Of a stretch of DNA of 64,000 nt, positions 52,222 to 63,358 are shown piece by piece. The position numbers and the translations under genes are program-made. The notes under the pieces were generated by a model, which was not told the DNA's origin, ran no database searches, and saw only the letters and a program-made list of their open reading frames with translations. The stretch spans positions 181,497 through 245,496 of the forward strand of contig CAJNDS010000049.1 of the NCBI GenBank assembly GCA_905221605.1. The letters are read 5' to 3'. The DNA is from Symbiodinium natans (Eukaryota; Sar; Dinophyceae; Suessiales; Symbiodiniaceae). The first letter of the stretch is position 1. Each line of letters begins with the position of its first letter.

Positions 52222-55200
52222 GCGTAGCCCACGCGCGGGGGCTGCGCAAGCCTGGATGCCTTTCTCCAGTTTTCTCAAAGACCCTAAACCCACACCCGCA
52301 AAGGATTTCGGGCTTCAGGGTTGGGGCTTCTTCAAGGTGTTGGGGCTTGGGGGCTTGGAGGTCTTAGTTTTGGGGTATACGCTTCTTCAAGGGCCCATAA
52401 TCTAGAGAGTCCCCAAACCCCAGACCTAAACCCTAAACCATAAACCCTAAACCCGAAACCCTAAAACCCTAAACCCTAAACCCTAAACCCTACACCCTAG
52501 ACCCTAAACCCTAAATCCTAAACCCTAAGAGAGATCGGTGCGGCCGGCGAGTCGGCCCGGCATGCGGTGGTAGACTGAAGCAAGGCAAGGAACTGGCATC
52601 AATTGGGTAGTTTAGGGTTTAGGGTTTAGGGTTTAGGGCTGAGGGCTGAGGGCTGAGGGCTCAGGGCTGAGGGTAGATGATCTTATGGCAGGCGTTTGCT
52701 GTAGGAGTGTTGAGGTTCACAGCATAGGGCTTTCACGAGTGGCTGAAGCCGAGTAGGGGGGGGGGGGGGTCAGGGCAAGAAAGTTCATTCGGTTTGGGTT
52801 CGGTTTAGGGTTTATATGTGGTTTTGTAGTATGCCTTCAACTCCATCCTTTCCTGGTGGCATGGGTTCTGACGCCTGGGGTGCCTTGCGTCTGTTCCGAG
52901 TGTTTAGAGATGATTGAGTTTGTGTTTGGGGCCAACCAGCCCCGTGCTGGCTGGCGTTTGGGGCCAACCAGCCCCGTGCTGTTTGGCGTCCCACAGAGGA
53001 CTGCCGCCCTCGGCTGCATTGGATGGAAGCCCTTCGGCCACTTGATACGGTTTCCAGGCAAAAGGCTGGGTTGAGGGATGTCTAGCAGATTTGGTGCGCC
53101 AAGCATCTCAGCAAGCAATGCAAACGCCCTCCACACGGCCCTAAGACTGAGTATTCCCAAGGTTAAGTCCCATGTCCTGAAGCCCCCTTGCCCCTGAACT
53201 GAACCCCTATACTGCAAAAGCACGAGACCCTAAACCACTTGTTGTGACTAGCCCTGCTTTCCCGGCCCCGGAGCTTTGATCCACCTGGACAATCGCAGGG
53301 TTGTCGTAACTGGGCCCTTGCTCCAGTTACACTGCGCGAAGCTTGCAGTGGCTGGTCGCAATGCGCACCCCCGTGCTGCAGCCGAACGGTCTGGAGATTT
53401 CGCTGCAATGCCAGCCTTGGCCCAGCGTACTCGAAACCCGAGCGGCCTGGCAAGGCAGGACTCCGTAAAGCCATTAAAAAGAAAACAGCGAGGCAGAGTG
53501 ATATGGCTTGGGGGTGAGACCCGAACCCTAAAATCGACAGGGTGATCGTCGAAGCCCAGGTGAAGACTAAGGCCCAGGGCCTCGCATGCATGCTCCTCGC
53601 CCTGTGAAGTTGTAAAGCATCTCTGATCCCAAAGGCCTGTACCCAAGTTCTGCCGGGCCTGTTTCGCCAGAGCTGATCTTCAACATTCACCGCCGAAATC
53701 CCTGGAGCTATTTCAGGTGGGGGGCTTTAACCGGGGGGGGGGAAGAAGGCATCTAGCATGGGCATGCCTTCAACCTCTTTTGCCTGTGCAGGGTTTCGGA
53801 GATGCGCGTTGAGGGTTCGCAATTGCCGACTCGAAATTGCTGAGACCAAAGGCGGCCGTCTCATTGGCCAAGCCTGCACGAGTTGCGAGCCATGGCCTAT
53901 GCGGGACTATACACGAAGAAAGGGTTCAGGCTTTTGGACTAGCTGCAGAGATGATTATTGAGGCAGCATCCGACCAAACGCCCCAACTCTCAGCAACCAC
54001 GGCATGAACATGTCTGGGTCGAGGGCTCTAGCGCCATGACTGTACACCTCAAGCTTTTGTACCTCTAGAACTCGGCACGCCCTCCCATCCAGCCATGGAG
54101 TAAACCACCATCTCTGCGCGGGTTAGAATAACTCATGAAACTCCTGATTTACGCAATATTCCTCAGATTAGATGAAGGATTTCTAAACAGTTTAGGGTAT
54201 ATACCTTAGGGAGCATAACCAAGGCTACCCTAGAGGGCCCAAAAGGGCATGCAACCAATTGAGGGAAGCGACCGCATGACTTAGAAATATGTCGAAAGCG
54301 TGACCAGGGGTTTCCGTAGAAACCCGCGCCTTCGAAACTTGCACCCAACAGCTCTGAACTGAACCCTAAACCCTATACACCCTATAATTACACCCTAAAC
54401 CCCCTAGACCCCCCTAAACCCCCTAAACCCCCTAAATCCCCTAAACCCCCTAAACCCCCTAAACCCCCTGAACCCCCCAAACCCCCTAAACCCCCTAAAC
54501 CCCCTAAACCCCCTAAACCCCCTAAACCCCTAAACCCTAAACTTAAACCCTAAACCCTGTTCCGCAAGCCGTGGCGCGCAAGAACCGTCAGTCCTGAACT
54601 TTTTCAAAGTACGATTTAATAGGGATTTAAGTCGGGTTTTGGGGTTTTAGGGTTTCGGGGTTGTAGGGTTTTAAGGTTTAGTTTCTGACTGAGGGTTGTG
54701 AGGGCTTGTAAATACCATGTAGGTGCTCCGAGGGTTCTTTCAGGGTTTTTTGCAAGGGGAGGAGGGTTCTTCGGGTTATTACTGTTCTAGGGTTAGGTTA
54801 TTGGGGTAGTTGGTTCGAGGTGTCGGGTCCGGTGTACTTCTTTGGGTGCTCGAGGGTGTCTCCTGTCTTCGAAGCTCCATGATTCCAAATTATTCTGTAC
54901 ATACATGCGTACACGGGGTTGCTCAACAGCATGGTCCAGTAGCCAAGTCGCCGGGAGGCGGATTTAGGGTCCTTAAACCCTCAGCCCTCGACCTGGAAGC
55001 CTGAACCCAGACGCTGAACTCTGCTGTTGAGCAATCCTTTCGGTCTCACCTCCTGGGCGTGACTGCCAGTGGAGCAGAGGGGGCGGAGAGGAAACCCTTG
55101 CCGCGGGCTCCGAGGGAAAAAGGCGCTACAAGGAGCAGTTGGGGACATTTAGGGTTGAAAGTTTGTAGAGCGATTTTTGGAGTCAGGGGGAAGGGTTTAG

Positions 55201-56393
55201 GGTTAAGGGTTTAGGGTTTAGCGATCAGAGTTTAGGGCTTAGGGATGTTTTGGGGCTTAGCCCTAGTGGTTTAGTGTTCAGGTTTTCACTCAGGATGGGC
55301 ACAATGTCATGCTGCCAGTCTTCACATGCCTTGGATTTCGATTCCGCCTGGGCTCATTGGGTGGGGCCGCGTGGCATCTGGGCGTCGGCCAGTCAACAGC
55401 GTTGAAGCACCTCTTCTCAAGAAGGAGTCAGAGAAGGATGCGGTGCTGTTCAGAGGGCCTGTCAATCCTGGGGGCATGGCCGTTAAAAGCCCCTTATCCT
55501 GGAAACCTAAAACCTTTGAAAAGCTTGGCCTGAGCTGTGGGCCTGCTTTGCCGGGCTTTTCTGGGGCCTGTGATGTATGATCAGTTATTGATGCTCTCGA
55601 TGCCATCAAGGACTCTGTCTTGTGGAACCCAAATGGTAGGACCTGCTTGGGTTGCTGTTAAGGGGCCCAAAATTTCCATAAACATGGATATATAATGATA
55701 TATATATATATATATATATCCTAGACAGTATGGTGTTCCCTTCTTGTGGCAGCTTGGGTCAAAACAACCAGCAACCCAGTGCACCCTGACCCAAGGGGCT
55801 CGGTCGGTGGATGCTGCTCAGGTGAGATCGCGCACGAGCAGCCATGCGAGCAGTGTCCTTTGCTTTGAGGAATGGAGGCCCCGACCATGAGGGGATGCTC
55901 TCTTGACCTGACACCCCATAAAAAGTCCTATGTTCAACCCTAACTGTCCCAAACCCGGAGCACTAAAACCCTGAACTCCGTAGACTCTGAACTTGACCGC
56001 CGCGCTCGCCAGGCGCCGTGGCCCGCCTGAGGGCCGCCGTGGCGCCCGCCAGGGGACTCGGGGTTCGGCACGGCAGTTGTGCGGGTTCAGGAAGCCCTAT
56101 GCCTGCTTCGTGCCCCTTAACCCGAAGGAGCCCTCCACCCTTTTTTAAGGGTTTAGGGCTTGAGGGTATTGAAAACGGCCTGAGACGACTTTCTCCCCGG
56201 ATCCTCCCAGATTCCCAAAGCTCCATGCCCATCCAGGTCGCGAGGACTTTACACTGAACGTAATGTGTCAAAAACAGTTCGTGTCTAAACCCCATACCCT
56301 ACCCCCCGAAACCCTAGACCCTATACCCTTAACCCTAAACCCTAAACCCTATAACCCTAAACCCTATACCCTTAACCCTAAACCACTCTTGAG
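52222..56393. other. Largely unassigned interval between kelch and pyrophosphatase genes
   Basis: Contains CCCTAAA words (52430-52525), a 27-bp direct repeat of GTTTGGGGCCAACCAGCCCC type at about 52925-52990, a 9-bp telomere-variant array (54400-54530) and a (TA)n run at 55690-55720. Possible kelch-like blocks are at about 53352 (WLVAMRTPVLQ) and 55030 (SHLLGVTASGAE). GC-rich blocks at 55985-56060 may include the 5' end of the pyrophosphatase gene, but no start codon could be fixed. Confidence 0.4.
54400..54530. repeat. (CCCCCTAAA)n 9-bp telomere-variant array
   Basis: About 14 units of CCCCCTAAA, with occasional A-to-T or T-to-G changes. It is the reverse complement of the unit at 38431-38636. 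Confidence 0.93.
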
Positions 56394-59300
56394 CGGAACG
56401 AGGTCCGGCACTTCGCGGCCTACTCCCCGGAGGTCGTCGGCTCGGCCGGCACGGCGGAGTACCGCATGCACTTCAAGGCCTGGAGTGGGGTTTAGGGTTT
56501 AGGGTTGAGGGTTTAGGGTTGAGGGTTTAGGGTTGAGGGTTTAGGGTTGAGGGTTTAGGGTTGAGGGTTAGGGTTTAGGGTTCAGGGTTCCAGGTTTTGT
56601 TGGGGTGTAAGGCTGGGGCTTGAGGGTCTCAGGGTTCGGGGATTTGGGTGGGGGGGGGGGGGGGGGGGGGGGGGGGGTGGGGCATTCGGGGTTTGGGGTC
56701 TTGTCCGGCTTAGGACTTTAGGATTCTGGCCTTAAGGTTCAGGTGTCAAAGTTTCTGGGCTTGGGGTCCATGTGTGAAAGTCGAAGAGAGCACTCAAAGT
56801 GGGCCCTCTCATTCCTTTTTTGAAGGCTTAAGTTCCCTCAGCTCCTCTCAAACGGAGAAGCACACCCTTTTGCTCCCAGAGTCCGCGGCCGCTTGAGTTC
56901 AGCAACATATTTCTCCAAAATTCTCGGGCGCGAGATTCTGAACAGCGTCCTTTTTCAAGGAGCCATAAGGAGCTCCCAGAGAAGTCGGTCTAAATGGTAC
57001 CCTTTCTTGGGCCCTAAACCCTAAACCTTAAACCCTAAACCCTAACCTTCATTGTGGCAAGGCCAGAGCCCTCCTCGCCTCCCCTCAAGCTCTCAAGGAA
57101 CCCTAAACCCTAAACCCTAAACCCTAAACCCTAAACCCTAAACCCTAAACCCTAAACCCTAAACCCTAAACCCTAAACCCTAAACCCTAAACCCTAAACC
57201 CTAAACCCTAAACCCTAAACCCCGTTGTAGGGTTCCCCGACATGGCGAGGACAGCAATGGCAACAAGATCTCGCCATGGCACGACATCCCGCTGAAGAGC
57301 GGCGAGGCCAAGTCCTGGCTTCGATCGGATCCTGGGGGCACCCCCGAACCCCAGCCCCCCCCCCCCCCCCGCCACTGCCAGCTCTGGGGTTTGGGGTTTG
57401 GGGTTTGGGTTTGGGTTTGGGGTTCAGCGCGCGGGGTTTAAGGTTTAGGGATGATAGACTTGGAGTTTGGGCTCTGCATGTTTTTATGGCTCGAGCCTGG
57501 GAGAGTTGAGGAGGTCATCTGGAAGGGATTTCGAGGGTTTTGGGGGGCGAACCTACCTTAACTAGGATGCCCAGTGTTGCCTTCATTCTCTCTCCTCTCG
57601 CTCCCTCCCCCTCCTCTCCCCCTCCCTGCCTCCCTCGCTCGCTGTCTCCGTCTCCGTCTCCGTCTCTGTCTCTGTCTATGTCTATGTCTCTCTCTCTCTC
57701 TCTCTCTATCTCTGTCCTTCGTGTTAGGATCCGTTTGAGCAGGAAAGTCTCGTTCCTACAATACGGCCAAGCCCAAGCAGCCAAGCCAAACAACCCGCGG
57801 CAGCTCTTCAACTGCCTCATCGAGATCCCCAAGAACACCAAGCCCAAGATGGAGGCCGCCATGTAGGGTTTAGGGTTTCGGGTTTAGGGTTTAGGGTGCC
57901 TGGGTCCTTTTTGTAGACTTAAGCGCCCGAACCTTTACCAAAATTGAGAGGGTTATTTCTCTGTGGGTCGGGGTTAGGTTCGGTTCCACTTTAAACCTCA
58001 CCGAGCCAAACAAACATGTGTGCCCTCTTCAACCCGTCTGTTTATTCCCGGGCTGCTGGGCATCCTAGACACAAGAAGGCCTTGCTACTGAGACCGAGGT
58101 GTTGGCCTCTGTCCCTCCAAGCAGCTTGCACCCTTCGAAATGAACTCTAGTCCAAAAACCATAACAGTTCTCCAACCCATGGTCCCTGTGCACATTGCCT
58201 AAACCCTAAACCCCCCTAAGCCCAAAACCCTAGGCTCTGTGGCTCTTCGACCCTTAGGCCCCAAATCCCGAACTCTCCCGAGGTCGCCGTCAAGGAGGAG
58301 ATGAACCCCATCGCGCAGGACGTGAAGAAAGGCCTCTGCAAGGGATTTTGCGGCTGCTTTGGGTGGCTTTGGGAGGTTTTGGGGGGGGCTTGTGTTGGGT
58401 CGTCAAGGGCTTTCCAGGCTTTTGGGGTTAACTAGGGGTTACAGGACAACCTTGGTACCCTACCCTTGGGATAATCGGGTCTGGGGCTACATAAGGGCTG
58501 GGCCCATACTAAACCGGCCTAAACTCTAACCCTGAACCATAACCCTAAAACCCTAACCCTAGACTCTGACCTTAAACCCTAACCCTAAACCCTAAACCCT
58601 GTCTTAAAAGGAATGTAAAGGGGGGCACTTCAGGCAAGCTGCGCGACTACCATGGACCCATCTTCTGGAACTATGGCATGCTTCCGCAAACCTGGGAGGC
58701 CTCTCTTTTTGGTGGTTGGGGGGGGGGGGGGTGGGTGGTGGTGGAGAACGGGGGAGGGTTTAGGGTTTAGGGTTTAGGGTTTGGGGTTTAGGGTTTAGAG
58801 GGTGTTTCTTGAGCGATTTCTTGATTGGGGTTCCTCAGGGCTCTTCGGGGGGCGTAGCTTGGGGCTTCTTAGATTTAGGCTTCTTATTGCACATAGGCCG
58901 CAACAACTTGAAGGACTCATGCTTTCCATCCCGGTGCATTTTCTTCACGTTATCTTCCTATGTGCAGTGGTTGAGGTTTTGGAGCTCCAGTTCTTCTTCG
59001 TCTTGGTTCGGGTACCTTGGGTTCTTTGCTTTGAGGGTTGAACCCTAAACGCTAAAAGGCCTAAGCCCGAAACCGTACACCCTAAACCCCAAAAGACCGT
59101 GCCTCATCCAACCTTCTTTTTGACCCCGTCTGAGGGAAGTCTGCATGTTTGAGGAGAGAATGCGGAGAGGCTGTATCTGTCCACCCAGCATCCAAAACGC
59201 CGAAGTCTCGGGTTTGGGGTCCTGTAACGCCCGAGACAGATATAGCCTACCCCGGTATTCCCAGTGCCCAGGACCCCAACGTCACCCACAAAGAGACGAA

Positions 59301-62300
59301 CTGCGCCGGTGACAACGCCCCGCTCCCAAGCAGCCTCTGCTCGCCAGTGCAACGAGTCTTTCGAGTCTTCACAGTCACAGGATTCGAGAGCAATGGTTGA
59401 CTGTTGGTACACAAGCAAAGTGGGTTCGAGGGCTTCGGTCGTGGAGTCGGAAGTCGCGTTAGGCTCGTAGAAGCCCAGAAGCGTCGAATTCACTCTGCAT
59501 GCGCTCTGGCGGTGGCTCTGTCTGAGCCTCTCTGGCAGGAATCCCCAGGTCCTATAGAAAAGGTTGCGAAATTCGGGAGTAGGAGCGGTACAGTCCTAAA
59601 CCTTCAACCCAGACCCCAAACCCTCAGGCGCCAACGTCTCATCGGGCATTTCCGAAAATACCGCGCACCCTTCATATCCCCCAAGATGAATATCAGCCTC
59701 ATGATCCATCCGAACCCCAAAGCCCTACCCCTAAACCCAAAACCCTAAACCCTAAGCCCTAAACCCTAAACCCTAAACCCTAAACCCTAAACCCGAAACC
59801 CGAAACCCGAAACCCGAAACCCGAAACCCGAAACCCGAAAACCCGAAAACCCGAAGACCCTAGACCCTAGACCCTAGACCCTAAACCCTAAACCCTAAAC
59901 CCTACACCCACTGCCACAAAAATCCCGAGGTTGCCTAGGTTGACCACTCCCACTGCGCAGAATTGTCCTACGCAGGATCCGGTGGACATCGTGGAGATCG
60001 GCTCTGAGGCCTCCTCTCCGAAAGATCGAGGGTTCACTAGGGTTTAGGGTTTAGGGTTTTAGGGTTCAGGGTTTAGGGTTTAGGGTTTAGGGCTAGGGGT
60101 TTGGGGGGAAGAATGTTGTAGAAAGATGCATGTTCATCGACATGTCCCTCTCGGCGCATTGTTGTTGTTGACTTTTGTCTTCATGTTCTTGAAAACGTTT
60201 CTTTCACGTAAGGGGTACGCCTTGGGATCAACTTGAAGTTGAGAGTCTTTGAAATGTGAAAGCTCTAAGGGCCCATCTCGGCTGCTGCGCAGGGAGCCGG
60301 ACCCCAGCCCAAGCCCTCGGAAGGCCTAAGTTTAAGAGCCTCCGGCTCAGGCCACCTCGCAGGCAGACAATGGACACCAGCTCGCGATGTTCGCTCACGG
60401 ACAAACAGGAACGGGCTGGGAGAGGAGCGGAGCACCATCAAATGGGAGCAGGAGGAAAACGACCCTCTGCTGATGTTGGCCAGACGCGCGCGGCAGGGCA
60501 GCCAGGAGTGTCCCAAGGGGGGTCGCAGGGTCCCAGGCAGGTTTCATTGGAGAAAGGGAAGAACCTTAGTTGGGCTCGCAAGTATAGGTACCTTAATCGT
60601 TGAACTACCCATGACCCATGAGCCGTTCAGTGCATCAGCAGGCTCAGGGCTTAGGGTTCAAGGAATCCTCAACAGTTTCCACGAAGGTTTCGTGCCATTC
60701 ATGCTGCAAGCTGCGGGGGCGGCTGTGAATCGGTCTTGCGCTTGCACATGGTTTGCTGCGACGATGCCGGACTTTCTCATTCAAGGAGAATATCCGGTAT
60801 ACCAAGGTGTCTGGCAGCCTGGCAATGTCGTTCGCAAAGGCGCCGCGCTTCCGCAAAGGACACGCTCCCGCGCTTGGCCCTGGGCGGTACCAGCCCAAAT
60901 TCACGAGCCTTTCAGGCGGTCCGAGCCACACCTTCCGGCTTTCCGAAGCTGTAGCTCGGACCACCTGACAGGCTCGTGAATTTGGGCTGCGAAGAGCACA
61001 CCAAGGGCCACAGAGCTTCCCAAGTTGCACGAAGCCCAGCTGAAGCTTGTGGCAGAGCTTGGCCGCGGTGGGCTTGCCACCGTGCACAGAGCACGCTTCT
61101 GCGGCGAGGAATTGGCTGTCAAACTTTTCCGTTGTCAGCCTGGGCTGGAAACCCCGAGCAGGACCGCAAAGGCCTTCACAAAGAGGCTTTGCTCCTCGCC
61201 AGCCCACCAGCCCGCTGTGGAGGTGGAGCCAACCACCTTGAGCGCCTTCACGAAGAGGCTTTGCTACTCGCCAACCTTCCTTAGGCTGGCGAGGAGCAAA
61301 GCCTCTTCGTGAAGGCGTTTTTGGGCTGAAAACATGCTGGGGCGCTGCGCTGAGCGCTCAAGGTGGTTGGCTCTATGTCCACAGCGGGCTGGCGGGCTGC
61401 AACAAGCTTCAGACATCCACCCTCTGCGTGCTTCCGGCGGGATGACGGAGCACGTCGCAAGGACCTGGCGTCCAAGATGGTCATGGACGTTGGTAGCACC
61501 CCGCTGAAAATGGCACAGCGGCTGCTGTTCGATGCGATGGTGACAGACGGTGTGATCCTTTCAGGGGCCGACGCTGATTGGAGTGCCGTGAACTGGTACA
61601 ACCAACGTGGTGCAAACACATTGCCTATATCGTCCTCGTCTCCTACATCTACAGACATCTACCTTCATTCGGACATGAGCAGCTGGACGATTGACACAGT
61701 TTCCTTGCTGAAGTCTTTTGCCGACTCGTTACTGGCAGTCACGGTCAAAAGCTGCTCGCAGAGTATTCCGTCAATCCCGCCTTGGCCAAGAGCGAACACT
61801 TGGCCGTGGTCGCCCATGAGTTGGAAGTGGCCAACCAAGCCTCGGAGGTGCGAGTGCTTTGCGCTGGAGGCTCACTTGGACGACTTTGGTGTGGTCCCGT
61901 TGCACGACAGTGGCACCGCCAACCGAGCGGTGGGCAGCAGTGTCAAGACCGCGCTGTGGGGAAAAAGGGAGGTTCTCACCTCTGAAGCCCATGCCACACG
62001 TCGCAAGCTCGGCGGACCCTCATTTAAACCTTGAAACCCCCAACCCCTAAGCCTTCCGAAATCCTTCAACCCATAAACCCCCCAAGCCCTCGATCAAGAA
62101 CCTAATACCCCTAAACCCTCAACCCTTAAAGCAAACCCTTAAGCCCTTACGCCCCCGACACCCCTCGAGGCCCTCCAAGGGTCCCTCAAAAGCCCCCCCA
62201 AAGGCGCTGGCGCAGGGATCCGTGGAGCCCGTCAAGGCGGGCCCGCTGGCTAGAATTCTCATTTGTTATTCCTTGTTCTTGTTCTTGTTACTAGTTTACT

Positions 62301-62457
62301 AGTATGAGTTAGTGCTAGCCGTGTTAGTGGTGCTGCAATAGCACACCGGCCGACGACCCTTCACTCTAAACCTTAACAGCCCTTTCTTAAGCTGTTCAGC
62401 CCAGCGCTACAAGGTGCTCGGAGTTCTGGCCATGATCGATGATGGCGAGCTGGACTG
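56394..62457 (+). CDS. Soluble inorganic pyrophosphatase (family I), partial, nine exons
   Basis: Hydrolyses pyrophosphate to two phosphates, drawing biosynthetic reactions forward; normally cytosolic or organellar. Exons 56394-56477, 57250-57306, 57786-57854, 58283-58331, 58634-58698, 59272-59316, 59976-60008, 62216-62236 and 62405-62457 join in consistent phase. Recognisable in order: EYRMHFK then NKISPWHDIPL; FNCLIEIPKNTKPKME; VKEEMNPIAQDVKKG; FWNYGMLPQTWE; GDN joined to DPVDIVEIG, which makes the family signature DNDPVDI with its metal-binding aspartates; and VLGVLAMIDDGELDW with the later conserved aspartates. Most donors are GC (all that can be fixed), acceptors AG. The N-terminus before the first exon and the C-terminal ~80-100 residues (VIAI onward) are not found. 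The 60009-62215 intron holds a dispersed repeat and kinase fragment. Splicing is inferred from homology pattern only. Confidence 0.85.
56650..56677. repeat. 28-base poly-G run in a pyrophosphatase intron
   Basis: An uninterrupted G run that could form a quadruplex. The exact length may be a sequencing estimate. Similar shorter runs are at 2780-2790, 36328-36341, 36385-36398 and 58720-58731. Confidence 0.9.
57101..57222. repeat. Interstitial telomere-type CCCTAAA array
   Basis: About 17 perfect copies of CCCTAAA in the intron just upstream of the 57250 pyrophosphatase exon. Same orientation as the arrays at 105 and 35613. Confidence 0.97.
57590..57715. repeat. CT-rich microsatellite tract
   Basis: C/T-rich DNA with (TC)n and CCGTCT/CTGTCT units in the intron before the 57786 exon. 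It probably doubles as a polypyrimidine-rich stretch, but it lies some 70 bases upstream of the acceptor. Confidence 0.85.
59745..59910. repeat. Mixed CCCTAAA / CCCGAAA / CCCTAGA array
   Basis: Blocks of the telomere unit and two single-base variants occur in series, each locally homogeneous. It lies in the intron before the 59976 pyrophosphatase exon. The block structure shows local expansion of variant units. Confidence 0.93.
60690..61025. repeat. Dispersed duplicated segment, copy 2
   Basis: The counterpart of 6785-7100, in the large pyrophosphatase intron, with the same inverted repeat at its 3' side (60890-60990). The frame with YPVYQGVWQPGNVVRKGA is open here and in copy 1 but then diverges. 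Its 5' edge at about 60690 and 3' edge near 61025 mark the extent of the duplicated unit. Confidence 0.75.
61025..61185 (+). pseudogene. Protein kinase N-lobe fragment
   Basis: An open stretch reading LGRGGLATVHRARFCGEELA followed by VKLF. It contains the kinase glycine-rich loop (GRGGLATV, of GxGxxxxV type) and the subdomain II Ala-x-Lys with its ATP-anchoring lysine (AVKLF). The rest of the N-lobe, the HRD and the DFG motifs are absent; the sequence runs into short inverted repeats (AFTKRLC). It is a truncated fragment, probably carried as part of a mobile or duplicated segment within the pyrophosphatase intron. Confidence 0.6.
61243..61317. repeat. Hairpin with 31-bp arms
   Basis: The left arm (61243-61273) and right arm (61287-61317) are complementary at 30 of 31 positions, starting CGCCTTCACGAAGAGGCTTT, with a 13-base loop. 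A direct partial copy of the left arm lies at about 61181-61206. The structure directly follows the kinase fragment. Confidence 0.93.
61435..62034 (+). pseudogene. Frameshifted protein-like region, unknown function
   Basis: Protein-like reading starts in one frame (SKMVMDVGSTPLKMAQRLLF, then LSGADADWSAVNWYNQRG), shifts near 61745 to another (GQKLLAEYSVNPALAKSEHL), and shifts back near 61865 (EAHLDDFGVVPLHDSGTANR) before TGA at about 62034. Two nearly compensating shifts suggest a decayed gene, or sequence errors in a real one. No family recognised. It lies within the long pyrophosphatase intron, after sequence shared with 7640-7720. Confidence 0.4.
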
Positions 62458-62739
62458 GCCAAGTCCTTAGATGTTTTTTGGGGCTGGGGGGGGGTTGGGG
62501 GGTCTGCATCCGGTTTAACGAGGTTTAGGGTTCAGGGCCCAGCGCAGTCAGAAGCCCTAACCGCAGGTCTTAGAGTTTAAGGAAGGTTTAGGTTCGAGAG
62601 TTGCCTTGAACCTTACGGTAGGGTTTGAACCCGCACAAAGGTCTGCTTCTCAGAAACACGGCGCCAGGCGGATAGCCATCTTTGGTGTGGGGGTAAAGGA
62701 CAGGTTGTTATTTGATGAGAGGCTTGTATTCGACATGTG

Positions 62740-63090
62740 CACACGCGCACGCACACGCACCACGCACGACGCACGACGCACGACGCACGACGCACGACGC
62801 ACCACGCACCACGCACCACGCACCACGCACCACGCACCACGCACCACGCACCACGCGCCACGCGCCACGCCCCACGCCCCACGCACCACGCACCACGCAC
62901 CACGCACCACGCACCACGCTCCACGCTCCACGCTCCACGCACCACGCACCACGCACCACGCCCCACGCACCACGCACCACGCACCACGCACCACCAGCCC
63001 ACGCCCCACGCACCACGCACACAGCACCACGCACCACGACCACTCACCACTCACCACCCCATCACCACCACGCACCACGCAGCCACTCAC
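62740..63090. repeat. (CACCACG)n 7-bp satellite
   Basis: Tandem 7-bp units CACCACG with CGACGCA, CGCCACG and CTCCACG variants in blocks, then degenerate CACTCACCAC. The 7-bp length equals the telomere unit but the sequence is unrelated. Confidence 0.95.
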
Positions 63091-63096
63091 CACACC

Positions 63097-63250
63097 ACTT
63101 CACACCCCACACCCACACCCACACCCACACCCACACCCACACCCACACCCACACCCACACCCACACCCACACCCACACCCACACCCACACCCACACCCAC
63201 ACCCACACCCACACCCACACCCACACCCATACCCACACCCACACCCACAA
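63097..63250. repeat. (CACCCA)n 6-bp satellite
   Basis: About 25 near-perfect ACACCC units, followed by C-rich CCCCACCCC sequence to 63305. Confidence 0.96.
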
Positions 63251-63303
63251 CCCACGCCCCCAGCCCCACCCCCACCCCAACACCCGCACCCCCCACCCCC
63301 ACC

Positions 63304-63307
<4 letters not shown>

Positions 63308-63351
<44 letters not shown>

Positions 63352-63358
63352 CTCTCTC
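63308..63358. repeat. (CA)n then (TC)n microsatellite
   Basis: A dinucleotide CA run followed by a short TC run. It directly follows the CACCCA satellite. Confidence 0.96.
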
